Virus record (IMG/VR): IMGVR_UViG_3300008050_007251
Span: 1-26,906 of that record
Direction: 5' to 3' (one strand)
DNA length: 26,906 nucleotides
From: a virus
Numbering within the stretch: position 1 is the stretch's first letter; the number at the start of each line of letters is the position of its first letter. A program made the translations under genes and the position numbers. Below, in pieces: positions 8,501 through 14,802 of this stretch. The notes under the pieces are model-generated. The model saw only the letters and a program-made list of their open reading frames with translations. It did not search any database and was not told the DNA's origin.

Positions 8501-8956
8501 GATCCAGTCGAGGACGTCGGGCCGCTCCAGCAGGTAGTCGTGCGCAGCCATCGCGAACATATGGACGACGTCGAGGCCGGGGTCGCCCGCGCTCTTCGTC
8601 GCGTCGTAGGGCACGCCGAACTGATCGCAGAGCCAGACGATCGCGTCGCGGTGCCCCGTGGTCTGCCCCTTGCCCGATCCCCGACTCGGCGCGCTGCCAC
8701 CCGTGCGGACGTATTCGACGAGGTCGATCATGTCTCCGTAGACTCCGGCGGTCTGGCACGCCTTGCAGTTCCAGCGGCCCGTGTGCAGGTTGATCTGCAG
8801 CGACTCCCCCCCTGCGGAGTCGTGACAGAGCGGGCGGCAGTAGGCTTCGCTGCCGGAGGTGCGGACGACCTCGATCCCGAGGCGGGCGATCAGGTCCTCG
8901 GCGTTGAGGTGGGGGCGGATCTTGTCGTAGACGGAAGCGGTCTGTGGTAGGCTCAT
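5504..8956 (-). CDS. Fused DNA primase-helicase, 1150 aa
   Basis: Likely replicative primase joined to an AAA+-type helicase. Residues 40-67 form a zinc-ribbon-like motif (C40, C44/H45, C64, C67) as at the start of DnaG-type primases. A TOPRIM-like domain follows: VVVIAEGIADAVALSSLG (about 280-297, acidic residue E285) and ILFDNELSGSGN (330-341); the usual second DxD acid is replaced, giving D333-x-E335. A basic, proline-rich linker runs from about 515 to 580. The C-terminal half has Walker A GGSSSGKT at 790-797 and Walker B-like LTLDDN at 830-835. The fusion resembles phage and plasmid primase-helicases of the DUF927/D5 kind, which unwind and prime at the fork. It follows the RecD2-like gene after a structured 166-nt leader; no Shine-Dalgarno is seen before the ATG. 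Confidence 0.88.
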   Translation of the reverse strand: MSLPQTASVYDKIRPHLNAEDLIARLGIEVVRTSGSEAYCRPLCHDSAGGESLQINLHTGRWNCKACQTAGVYGDMIDLVEYVRTGGSAPSRGSGKGQTTGHRDAIVWLCDQFGVPYDATKSAGDPGLDVVHMFAMAAHDYLLERPDVLDWIKEKWGFDREDVASYGIGFMPSPLLPSIVGEADRHEARSAFRASGLGWYQDQKRFRTRFEGRILFPYLEHGKALYLIGRSTPWTPPLEGDGFLPKYHKLSVHSEKRPGVSPRITNDHLYLETVMDTTDVVVIAEGIADAVALSSLGVPVVSPVTVSFNKVDLERFVRKARDRGITRVEILFDNELSGSGNMAARRVGKQLVERGLSVKVLTLPLGPSQQQARDEVLNLLGEDAFAELEQAEPRDRKKLIAAAVTDETTGDWIARNVNDSKIDAAEWSVAEGAAAPAKIEVIRRAGVDIIDLEIADAAKRIVEGMDPAERAGVFAEVILLVAHIEDRLAREACAGRIAKVAGKGVTKVEITRRVAAERRDRVKPKRKEEEAIGKPTKDEVAKALVLPPPETPSAQQPAPLAPPPSRPGQAAAPAPVEKEQSDHDHYSSTRLAVMNAVENKLPEEQIGDFVSQAIKRSMGFTAFQTADDLYLVRGSQRVAVGLDHHTPAFTKLVWLASGLTAKKASHRAYLAAVVYFLGLDAREVQDVAWSFVERDGSVFFPTGDRMGRLLRISPGKVERTRMSEAKVPAVAGEDFQPFEYVERDGGIARALDCFRWTSIGTEDRLILVHWLACLPVLRRIGTIPILRIEGGSSSGKTRTVDAVSILANGRKSSSVPTAAALISRLSTQMLTLDDNRETRDVTPTMEGTLLQATHLGAREKRKGSSDTGTVIERVSGALLMNGIEPIHDGRSELASRMLILHADEKHRVADSPSAESALMRALLACRDAFWSESARRCSEALALDADYGEGIGTQIEQLFGSTKIGRLSAYLRIMYLAWVAGLPEPQQADALVVVDDLWCKAFLGIGDAALESLLAEELSVSALRYAFAYGASVAEVDTYSGETRGLDDRYVADGTGKAILGPMRASHLARLVRTAGKEMNAPRSISTDLRAGQLERRILDGLDFIEAAGFQVHVETTNKGTRRFTFMHDPAARPPAASHPQGGETWTPPD

Positions 8957-9022
8957 TGGTAGGTGATAAGGCGCACCCGCCGATCGAGACTGCGCAGCAG
9001 CGGCGGGTGCAATCTGCTGCGC
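8957..9022 (-). promoter_or_regulatory. Primase leader with two interlocked stems (H-type pseudoknot candidate)
   Basis: Two perfect complementarities interlock: 8992-9000 with 9014-9022 (9 bp) and 8973-8982 with 9001-9010 (10 bp). Read as minus-strand RNA this gives stem 1, a 3-nt loop, stem 2 with no gap between stems, and a 9-nt loop, which is the geometry of a classic H-type pseudoknot. It ends 16 nt before the primase ATG. The two stems could alternatively form as competing hairpins. Likely role is control of primase translation; inferred. Confidence 0.55.
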
Positions 9023-9025
9023 TTT

Positions 9026-9055
9026 GGGGCCGGGCTCTTCAGGGAGCCCGGCCCC
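9026..9055 (-). terminator. 12-bp perfect GC hairpin between recD-like and primase genes
   Basis: GGGGCCGGGCTC (9026-9037) pairs with GAGCCCGGCCCC (9044-9055), with a 6-nt loop. It shares its first eleven pairs with the hairpin at 3001-3029 and differs by a compensated swap at the innermost pair. The T-rich stretch TTCTTTCT lies on the plus-strand side, so as an intrinsic terminator it would work best rightward, yet all neighbouring genes run leftward. Confidence 0.55.
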
Positions 9056-9072
9056 TTCTTTCTACTCCTCTG

Positions 9073-9111
9073 CCGCGCGGGACTGAAGGGCTGCCCCCCG
9101 ATCCCGCGCGG
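9073..9111 (-). terminator. 10-bp hairpin directly after the recD-like stop codon
   Basis: CCGCGCGGGA (9073-9082) pairs with TCCCGCGCGG (9102-9111), a perfect 10-bp stem with a 19-nt loop, starting 11 nt past the stop codon of the helicase gene. No U-run; probable transcript end or stability element. Confidence 0.45.
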
Positions 9112-9122
9112 GCTCCTTCAGA

Positions 9123-11399
9123 TCAGCGCTCGGCTCTTGTGTTGCAGGGCTCGACGGCCACAACCCCTTGTGCCTCGAAGCTCCAGCCCGCTGCGGCGAA
9201 GGCTCCGAGGGTCTGCCGCTTCTCGCTCCGCTGGGCCTTGGCGAAGTTTGCCATCCCCATGCGATCGCCGACGATGGCGAGCGACTCGGCGGCGCGGCTC
9301 GCCCCGGTGTAGAGCAGGTTGCGGTCGTGCATGATCCAATGCTTCGCCGAGGCGACCATGACGACCAGCGGCCATTCCGATCCCTGGCTCTTGTGGATCG
9401 TCATGGCGTAGGCGACCTCGATGTGCTTGCGCTTGCCCGACGGGACCAGGACCTCGGTCCCGTCCTCGGTGCGGATCTTCATCGCGCCCCCCTTCGGGAG
9501 CCCGATGACCATCGCCTGGGTGCCGTTCATCAGCCCCAGCTCGTAGTCGTTCTGGGTCCAGATGATGCGGTCGCCCATCAGCGGCTTCGGGCTGCGTCCG
9601 TCGGGCGTGGCCTCGGGGGGCGGGTTGCCCAGCAGCCGCTGGCGCAGGCGCTGCAGCTCGACGTTCAGCGCCCAGACGCCGCACGGTCCCTTGCGCATCG
9701 GGGCGAGGACCTGGATGTCCCAGGCGAAGTCGAGGACCCGACCGAAGGGCTCCAGCGGGTGGGGGCTGGTGACCAGCGACTCGACGAGCGCGGCGATCAG
9801 GCCGGGCGTGCCAGCTTCGTGGCCGGGCTCGGTGCGCTCGATGCCCCAGACCGCCGACGACTCGGGGCTGATGACGCCGTCGAGGATCGAGGTCGTGTTG
9901 AGCGCGAGCGTGCCCGCCTGTCGGACGACTTGGGTGAGGACGTTGACCGCTGCGGGGTAGCGCGCCTTCGACGCCAGGAGGTCGCGGAGGATCGCGCCTG
10001 CGCCGACACTGGGGATCTGGTTGTGGTCGCCGACCAGGAGCAGGCGGCAGCCTGCGGGGAGGGCGGCGAGGAGGCTGTGCATCAGCTTGATGTCGACCAT
10101 GCTGACCTCGTCGATGACGACGAGGTCGAACTCGACGGGGTTGTTCCGTCCGCGCGTGAAGCCGAAGCCGCCGTTCATGTCGGGCTGGGGTTCGAGCAGG
10201 CGGTGGATCGTCTTCGCCGTGCGCTGCGTGGCGCTCTCCAGCTTCCGGGCGGCCTTGCCCGTCGGCGCGGCGAGGGCGACGCGGAGCCCGCTCTCCTCGG
10301 CGATCTCGCAGATGGCGTTCATCGTGTAGGTCTTGCCGACGCCAGCGCCGCCTGACAGGACGCTGACGCGCCGCGAGGCGAAGCCCTGGACCGCCGACGC
10401 CTGCCCGGTGTTCAGCGTCGTGAGCGCCGCCGTGGCGCGGGCTCCGGCGAAGCTGACGGGGCGGCGGGCGTTGTCGTCGCCCATGCCTTCGAGCAGCTGG
10501 TCGAAGACCTCGGCCTCCTTCGTCGCGAGGTGCAGGTCCGCGAGGAAGGGCGTGCCGTCGGGGGTCTCGCCCTCGACGATCAGGCCCGTCGCGATCATGT
10601 CCTCGATCGACTCGCCGATCAGGTCCTCGGCGTCGAGCGTGTCGGGGCGCAGCTCCTGGTTGGCCTCGGCGGTCAGCGCCTCCTTGGTCGTCCAGGTCGA
10701 GCCGTTGTCCGCGATGCGGTCGAGGCAGAAGCCGATGCCTGCGGTGAGCCGGATCGGCGCGGTGCTGCTGATCCCCATCTTCTGGGCGATGGCGTCGACC
10801 GTGCGGAAGCCGAAGCGCTCGACCTTGCCGATCAGGGCGTAGGGGTTGGCGCGGACGATGGCGACCGCGCCCTCGCCGAAGCGCTTGAGGATCTTCGTGC
10901 CCTGGGCTGACGTCCAGCCCTGATCGGTGAGCTGGGCGAGGGCGTCGAAGTGCCCCTTGCGCTCGGCCCAGATCCGCGAGGCCGAGGTGACGATCTCGAT
11001 GTCGACGCAGGCGCGGTCGGCGATCTCCTTCGGGTAGGCGATCAGCGCCGATGCGACCTCGCCGTCGTCGCTGATCATCAGGGCTTGCTCGACGATCTTC
11101 TTCGCGCGGGCCGGGCCGATGCCCTTGAAGGCTTCGTTACTGGCGAGCAGGTGGATGAGGGCTTCGGGGCTCTCGTCGATCTGGACGACGCCGCTGGCCG
11201 CCTCGAACTGCTTGCCGAACTTCGGGTGCATGCCCCACTTGCCAGCCAGCTCGACGGAGTCGCCGACGTTCGCGGCGACGGCCCCGGCGAAGCCGAAGGT
11301 TCCGCCCTTGGCGAGCTTGATCTTGCCAGCCATCCAGGGGCTGTCGGGGTTCAGGAAATGGACGACGGCGACGGTGCCGCTGATGGTCTCGGTCTGCAT
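9123..11399 (-). CDS. recD2-like: RecD2-like SF1B DNA helicase, 758 aa
   Basis: All main superfamily 1B motifs are visible: Walker A GGAGVGKT at 350-357, APTGKAA near 378-384 (motif Ia), VVIDEVSMVD at 427-436 (motif II), LVGDHNQIPSVGAG from 455 (motif III), AYAMTIHKSQGSEW (motif V) and LLYTGASRAAESLAIVGD (motif VI). The N-terminal 350 residues include an OB-like start and helix-hairpin-helix stretches (FKGIGPARAKKIVEQ at 91-105), as in RecD2/TraA helicases that move 5' to 3'. It probably acts in replication or recombination beside the primase and nuclease genes. AAAGGA precedes the ATG. A putative promoter lies at 11463-11491, inside the gap after the ERCC4 gene. Confidence 0.93.
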   Translation of the reverse strand: MQTETISGTVAVVHFLNPDSPWMAGKIKLAKGGTFGFAGAVAANVGDSVELAGKWGMHPKFGKQFEAASGVVQIDESPEALIHLLASNEAFKGIGPARAKKIVEQALMISDDGEVASALIAYPKEIADRACVDIEIVTSASRIWAERKGHFDALAQLTDQGWTSAQGTKILKRFGEGAVAIVRANPYALIGKVERFGFRTVDAIAQKMGISSTAPIRLTAGIGFCLDRIADNGSTWTTKEALTAEANQELRPDTLDAEDLIGESIEDMIATGLIVEGETPDGTPFLADLHLATKEAEVFDQLLEGMGDDNARRPVSFAGARATAALTTLNTGQASAVQGFASRRVSVLSGGAGVGKTYTMNAICEIAEESGLRVALAAPTGKAARKLESATQRTAKTIHRLLEPQPDMNGGFGFTRGRNNPVEFDLVVIDEVSMVDIKLMHSLLAALPAGCRLLLVGDHNQIPSVGAGAILRDLLASKARYPAAVNVLTQVVRQAGTLALNTTSILDGVISPESSAVWGIERTEPGHEAGTPGLIAALVESLVTSPHPLEPFGRVLDFAWDIQVLAPMRKGPCGVWALNVELQRLRQRLLGNPPPEATPDGRSPKPLMGDRIIWTQNDYELGLMNGTQAMVIGLPKGGAMKIRTEDGTEVLVPSGKRKHIEVAYAMTIHKSQGSEWPLVVMVASAKHWIMHDRNLLYTGASRAAESLAIVGDRMGMANFAKAQRSEKRQTLGAFAAAGWSFEAQGVVAVEPCNTRAER

Positions 11400-11462
11400 G
11401 GGGTTCCTTTCTGCGCGCGGGGGTTGTTGCCAGCGTTGCCAGCTCCGCGTCGTCAGGGGTGC

Positions 11463-11514
11463 AGAGTACCCGTCCGGCCCGTCGGGTCCAAGCCCTTTCC
11501 CCGGATTATCCCAG
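11463..11514 (-). promoter_or_regulatory. Putative promoter and operator for the recD-like gene
   Basis: On the minus strand TTGGAC (complement of 11486-11491) and TACTCT (complement of 11463-11468) are spaced by exactly 17 nt, leaving a leader of about 57 nt. Just upstream, 11496-11514 holds TTTCCCCGGATTATCCCAG, related to the TTTCCTGGGA motif near the repressor gene. The boxes are weak matches to the sigma-70 consensus (3 of 6 each). Confidence 0.35.
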
Positions 11515-11937
11515 CTTGCCCGCTGCCGCCCGCAGGAAGGCCCCGGCGAGGATCTGGGCCTCGGGTCGGCTACCCGCGAGGTAGACCGGGACGCTCTGCG
11601 CGACGGCGACCTCGGCGATGAAGGCGAGGACTGCCGCCGGGTTGACGCGCGAGGTGTAGAGCCCCTTCGAGATGTCGCGGACGCTGCCCTCGATGATGAC
11701 GCAGCGGAAGTCGAAGGCCCGCATCCGATCCAGCTCTCGGTAGAAGCGCTTGCGCGCGCCCATGATCGAGCCGACCCAGTCGTCGATGCTCTTGCGCTCG
11801 ATGGCGACGCGGTCCTCCAGCCCCTCGATGGAGTAGTCGCCCGTGTCGAGCTTCGCGCGGACGGTCTGCAGGCGCAGCCCCTCGCTCGTCCAAGGAGTCT
11901 GCTCGCGAGTGTCGATGACGACGGTCGGGTTCTTCAT
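11506..11937 (-). CDS. ERCC4-type DNA nuclease, 143 aa
   Basis: Small XPF/ERCC4-family endonuclease. The hallmarks are in place: VVIDTREQTPW (D9, R11, E12), GDYSI (33-37) and the catalytic AIERKSIDDW (E47-R48-K49 with D53), matching the family pattern GD...ERKxxxD. Such phage proteins cut branched or flapped DNA in recombination and replication. I chose the ATG at 11937 because GGGGG precedes it; an in-frame ATG at 11949 would add four residues but lies only five bases from a hairpin (11954-11987). The protein is a bare nuclease domain without a helix-hairpin-helix tail, so a partner probably supplies DNA binding. Confidence 0.9.
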   Translation of the reverse strand: MKNPTVVIDTREQTPWTSEGLRLQTVRAKLDTGDYSIEGLEDRVAIERKSIDDWVGSIMGARKRFYRELDRMRAFDFRCVIIEGSVRDISKGLYTSRVNPAAVLAFIAEVAVAQSVPVYLAGSRPEAQILAGAFLRAAAGKLG

Positions 11938-11953
11938 GCCCCCAAGCATAGAA

Positions 11954-11987
11954 GCAGCCCGCCGTCAACTCAATGACGACGGGCTGC
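11954..11987 (-). terminator. Hairpin between SSB-like and ERCC4 genes
   Basis: GCAGCCCGCCGTC (11954-11966) pairs with GACGACGGGCTGC (11975-11987), 12 of 13 positions with one C-A mismatch and an 8-nt loop. On the minus strand it starts 21 nt after the SSB-like stop and is followed by TTCTATG. It may end or attenuate the upstream transcript. Confidence 0.5.
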
Positions 11988-12008
11988 CGACGGACTAGGG
12001 CGCGTCCC

Positions 12009-12686
12009 CTAGAAGGGCGGGACCATGTCGGACGCGGGGACGTCCGTGCCCCCGGCGGGCGCGTCGCCGACCGCGTCGCTCGCGGGGTCGCCCTTCCAGG
12101 GCATCTCCTCGCTCTGCGGGTGCGGCTGCGGCGCGGCCTGCGGCTGCGGCGAAGCGCCGCCCGGTGCCGGAGCACCAGCCGCGAGGGCGCGGGTCTGCCC
12201 CTGGAAGCGCGCGCTCAACTTGGAGAGCAGCCCCGTGTCGGCGGGCTTGAAGCCGCCGCGCGCGGCGGGCTCGTCGGCGTTCGGGTTGACCCAGTCCGCG
12301 CGGTAGCGCGTGCCGTACTGCTCCGAGTGTTCGGCCTTGACATCGAGCAGGACGACGACCTTCGGCACGGGGCCGCTGATCTTGTCCCAGTCCCCGTCCC
12401 AGAGCCCCGCCTTGCCGAGCGCGTCGATCGCGGCGGTGTTCAGGGTGCCGTCCTTCTTGACGACCCAGGCGCGGTGGGTGGTGAAGTACCCGGCGGGCCA
12501 CGCCTCGCCCCAGCCCGCCTCGCGGCCTCCCCACTCGACCATGATGCCGAACTGGAAGGCGATGGCGACCGCGCCGGAGGCGGCCTCCTCGACGGTCCAG
12601 GTGAGGGGGAATCCCCGGTAGGTGCCCTCGCGGTCGAGCTGGCTCTGGAGGTAGTCTTCGATGGTCAGGTTGCTTTGGTTCTGCAT
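12009..12686 (-). CDS. Putative single-stranded-DNA-binding protein, 225 aa
   Basis: Residues 20-115 form a compact domain rich in beta-prone and aromatic residues (YRGFPLTWTVEE, AIAFQFGIMVEWGG, KVVVLLDVKAEH). From about residue 160 the chain is a flexible A, P, G and Q-rich linker, and it ends in an acidic tail finishing SDMVPPF. That layout, a core plus disordered linker plus acidic tip ending in PF, is the one used by bacterial SSB and phage gp2.5-like proteins to recruit partner enzymes. The position between a RecA-fold ATPase gene and an ERCC4 nuclease gene fits a recombination role. The OB fold is not proven from sequence. The leader has no Shine-Dalgarno and carries CACACCAGAAACG. Confidence 0.6.
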   Translation of the reverse strand: MQNQSNLTIEDYLQSQLDREGTYRGFPLTWTVEEAASGAVAIAFQFGIMVEWGGREAGWGEAWPAGYFTTHRAWVVKKDGTLNTAAIDALGKAGLWDGDWDKISGPVPKVVVLLDVKAEHSEQYGTRYRADWVNPNADEPAARGGFKPADTGLLSKLSARFQGQTRALAAGAPAPGGASPQPQAAPQPHPQSEEMPWKGDPASDAVGDAPAGGTDVPASDMVPPF

Positions 12687-12740
12687 GATTCGTTTCTGGT
12701 GTGGTGTCGGTTCGATGTGACTAGGCGCGGAGGTGATAGG

Positions 12741-13592
12741 TCAAGAGATCCCCAGCTCGCGCCAAAGAGCGCCGGGGTCCTGAAGGGTGAAGGGCCAATG
12801 GCCCTGCTTGGTACGGCTGCCAGCGATGTGCGTCGGCAGCTCCTGGGTGTACGCCGTGCGCGTGCCGGAGCCCCGCGCGCGACCGTCGTCGACGACGACG
12901 TCGTAGCCGATGAAGACGATATGCTCGGCCCAGTTCTTCAGGCGCGAGCGGATCGACCCGCGCCCCTTCTTGTCGCCCGCATACATGAAGGGCTCCCAGC
13001 GAATGAACTCGTCCGCGCCGGGGTTGGGCGCGGGGCTCGCGACTTCGTGGGCGATCAGGCAGACGTTGATCCCCGCCGCCGCGATGCGGTCGAGCGGCTC
13101 CAGCAGCCCGTTGAACTCGTCGCCGACGAACTGCCAGCCCTTACCCCAGGGGAAGCCCTCGATCGACTCGACGGCGCTGCCCTTCTCGGTCTTGCGGGTG
13201 GCGATGATGTACTCCTTCGCCAGCTCCTCGGCGACGGTCACCGTGTCGATGACGATGGAGCGCACGCCCTTCGGCGGGGACTGGGCGATCGACTCGATCT
13301 TCCCCGACAGCATCTCCCAGGTCGGGTTGGCCCGCAGCTCGCGGTCGAAGGCGACGTCCATCTTCGCGGTCGAAGCCTCGACGTCGAGGAAGTAGGGGGC
13401 GGGGAGGTGGGCAGCGAGGAAGGTCTTGCCGATCTTCCCGGTGCCGTAGACCAGGATGCGGTCGCCGCGCTTGTCGATGCCCTTCCCCATCGAGAGGGGG
13501 ACGGGGGTCGCCTTCCTCGCTCGGGGGCTCTGCTTGTTGGCCGGGCCTGCTGGCGCGGTCGGTGCGGCGGGGGCCGCTGGTTTGGAAGTCAT
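12741..13592 (-). CDS. Sak4/AAA_24-like RecA-fold ATPase, 283 aa
   Basis: After a disordered A- and P-rich N-terminus (1-30), the protein has ILVYGTGKIGKTFLAAHL with Walker A at residues 50-57, and a Walker B-like SIVIDTVT at about 112-119. FLDVEAS and ICLIAHE-like stretches (INVCLIAHEV) match the AAA_24 family of phage ATPases, which includes Sak4 single-strand annealing/recombination proteins working with a phage SSB. The neighbouring SSB-like gene supports this. The ATG has no Shine-Dalgarno and is preceded by CACACCGAAACG. The stop of a tiny upstream frame overlaps the start as ATGA. Confidence 0.85.
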   Translation of the reverse strand: MTSKPAAPAAPTAPAGPANKQSPRARKATPVPLSMGKGIDKRGDRILVYGTGKIGKTFLAAHLPAPYFLDVEASTAKMDVAFDRELRANPTWEMLSGKIESIAQSPPKGVRSIVIDTVTVAEELAKEYIIATRKTEKGSAVESIEGFPWGKGWQFVGDEFNGLLEPLDRIAAAGINVCLIAHEVASPAPNPGADEFIRWEPFMYAGDKKGRGSIRSRLKNWAEHIVFIGYDVVVDDGRARGSGTRTAYTQELPTHIAGSRTKQGHWPFTLQDPGALWRELGIS

Positions 13593-13623
13593 AGCGTTTC
13601 GGTGTGCCAGATGGTGAAGCGGG

Positions 13624-13656
13624 GCGTGCCCGCGTGGTCGACCGAGCCGGGCACGC
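13624..13656 (-). terminator. 9-bp hairpin between the zinc protein and ATPase genes
   Basis: GCGTGCCCG (13624-13632) pairs with CGGGCACGC (13648-13656), loop 15 nt. It sits 22 nt after the stop of the 174-aa gene on the minus strand. No U-run; an attenuating or stabilising role is inferred. Confidence 0.4.
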
Positions 13657-13677
13657 TGCCCGACTCGGTGGTCGTGG

Positions 13678-14202
13678 TCAGCGGACGCCGCGCTCGGCGC
13701 AGACCGGGCCGATGCCCGTCTCGATCGACTCCGGGGTCGTCAGCTTCCTGTTGCAGATCAGGCAGCGGCCTTCGCGGAGGAGCGTGTAGCCCTCGCCCGC
13801 CCAGAAGCCTTGACGCTTGGAGCCGTCGGCGAGCAGCTCGGTGCCGTCGCCGCGCGTGGCGAGGTCGCACCAGATTTCGAGCTTCTGCTCGATCGCGCTC
13901 CAGCGGGTGTGCTCCCAATGAAAGCCATCGATCGGGTAGGTCTGCTCGTTGGGGAGCTTGCGGTAGCGCTTCCAGACGTTCGCGCGGTGCTGCTCGTCGT
14001 CCCAGAAGGCGACGCCCTTGTAGTCGCTCTCGTTGTCGCTCCCGACGAGCATCGAGAGGATGCGCTTCCCTGCGAGGTCGCCCTTCTGCACGGTGTGCAG
14101 CTTGAGCGTGAAATGCCCGTGGGGGCTGTCGATCGTGTAGGTCCCGTTCTGTACGTTCGGCGGGACGGGGCGGGCGGGGTCGGTCGTGGTCGTGTTCTTC
14201 AT
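13678..14202 (-). CDS. DUF6011-like zinc-binding protein, 174 aa
   Basis: The C-terminus GRCLICNRKLTTPESIETG followed by IGPVCAERG (C147, C150, C168) matches the DUF6011 zinc-ribbon pattern, CxxCxRxLxxPxSxxxGxGPxC, which is common in phage and plasmid accessory proteins. The front part (20-80) reads as a beta-strand domain (GTYTIDSPHGHFTLKL, AFWDDEQHRANVWKRY) that often accompanies it. A nucleic-acid-binding role in DNA metabolism is likely but the function of the family is not known to me. A GAGGAG stretch lies about 11 nt before the ATG; further up is CTACCTCACACCGAATCG, shared in part with other leaders. Confidence 0.8.
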   Translation of the reverse strand: MKNTTTTDPARPVPPNVQNGTYTIDSPHGHFTLKLHTVQKGDLAGKRILSMLVGSDNESDYKGVAFWDDEQHRANVWKRYRKLPNEQTYPIDGFHWEHTRWSAIEQKLEIWCDLATRGDGTELLADGSKRQGFWAGEGYTLLREGRCLICNRKLTTPESIETGIGPVCAERGVR

Positions 14203-14256
14203 GGTCTTCGGCTCCTCGATTCGGTGTGAGGTAGCGTCGGGGGTTGAGGGTGCAGC

Positions 14257-14529
14257 TTACCGTTTCGGCAGGCGGGGCGTCTTGGAGAAGTAGGAGCGAC
14301 GGCACTCCAGGCGTTCGGCGAGGGCGGCGACATGGTCGGCGCTGGGGGCGTAGTCCTCGGACTCCCAGGAATGGATGGCCGAGCGGCTGACGCCGATGGC
14401 GAGCCCGAGGTCAACCGCGCTCAAGCCCATCGAGATGCGACGGACGCGGAGGGCGAGGCCGACCCAGGTGATGCCGGGGTCGTTCGGCGGTCGCCCCTTG
14501 ATCTTGGGCTTGGTCTTCTTGGTCTTCAT
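14257..14529 (-). CDS. XRE-family HTH transcriptional regulator, 90 aa
   Basis: A basic N-terminus (KTKKTKPKIKGRPP) is followed by a five-helix Cro/CI-type domain: VGLALRVRRISMGLSAVDLG, AIGVSRSAIHSWESEDYAPS (turn and recognition helix) and AALAERLECRRSYF. At 90 residues it is a bare DNA-binding domain, like Cro or a small repressor, without a peptidase or inducer domain. It is divergent from the rightward cassette starting at 14803. A 17-nt-spaced promoter (14581-14609) with a TTTCCTGGGG motif between its boxes suggests autoregulation. The start is ATG with GAGGCGG about 8 nt before it; earlier in-frame starts would run through that promoter. Confidence 0.9.
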   Translation of the reverse strand: MKTKKTKPKIKGRPPNDPGITWVGLALRVRRISMGLSAVDLGLAIGVSRSAIHSWESEDYAPSADHVAALAERLECRRSYFSKTPRLPKR

Positions 14530-14580
14530 GGTGGTGCCGCCTCGTCGCGGCCTTGGGGTTGTCGGGGTCAGGGAATGCAG

Positions 14581-14609
14581 AGAATACGCCGCTTCCCCCA
14601 GGAAAGCAA
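14581..14609 (-). promoter_or_regulatory. Putative promoter of the repressor gene with internal operator
   Basis: On the minus strand TTGCTT (complement of 14604-14609) and TATTCT (complement of 14581-14586, 4 of 6 to consensus) are 17 nt apart. The motif TTTCCTGGGG (complement of 14596-14605) starts within the -35 box and covers the spacer, so a bound regulator would block polymerase. Confidence 0.5.
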
Positions 14610-14624
14610 GGGCGGGAGGGAGGG

Positions 14625-14644
14625 ATTCCCTGGGATCTTCCCAG
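14625..14644. promoter_or_regulatory. Operator-like dyad between the divergent genes
   Basis: CTGGGA-TCT-TCCCAG (14630-14644) is a perfect 6-bp inverted repeat with a 3-nt spacer; together with the preceding TTCC it overlaps a TTCCCTGGGA copy (14626-14635). It lies in the 273-bp gap between the repressor and the rightward cassette. Confidence 0.5.
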
Positions 14645-14694
14645 CCGCGCCGTAAGCCTACGCGGGGCGCAGAGTTACGAAAGGCGCGGAGGGG

Positions 14695-14739
14695 TTTCCT
14701 GGGATCCGCCTTGGCAAAGTCGGTGCGGGAGGGTAGGGT
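14695..14739 (+). promoter_or_regulatory. Putative rightward promoter with adjacent operator motif
   Basis: TTGGCA (14711-14716, 5 of 6 to consensus) and TAGGGT (14734-14739, 3 of 6) are spaced by 17 nt. TTTCCTGGGATCC (14695-14707) lies just upstream of the -35 box. It would drive the gene at 14803 with a leader of about 57 nt. Confidence 0.45.
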
Positions 14740-14802
14740 CTTGTCTTGCGCGGGCGGCATGTCGCCGACCGCAATCCCCGCTACCTCTGAAGGAAGGACC
14801 CC

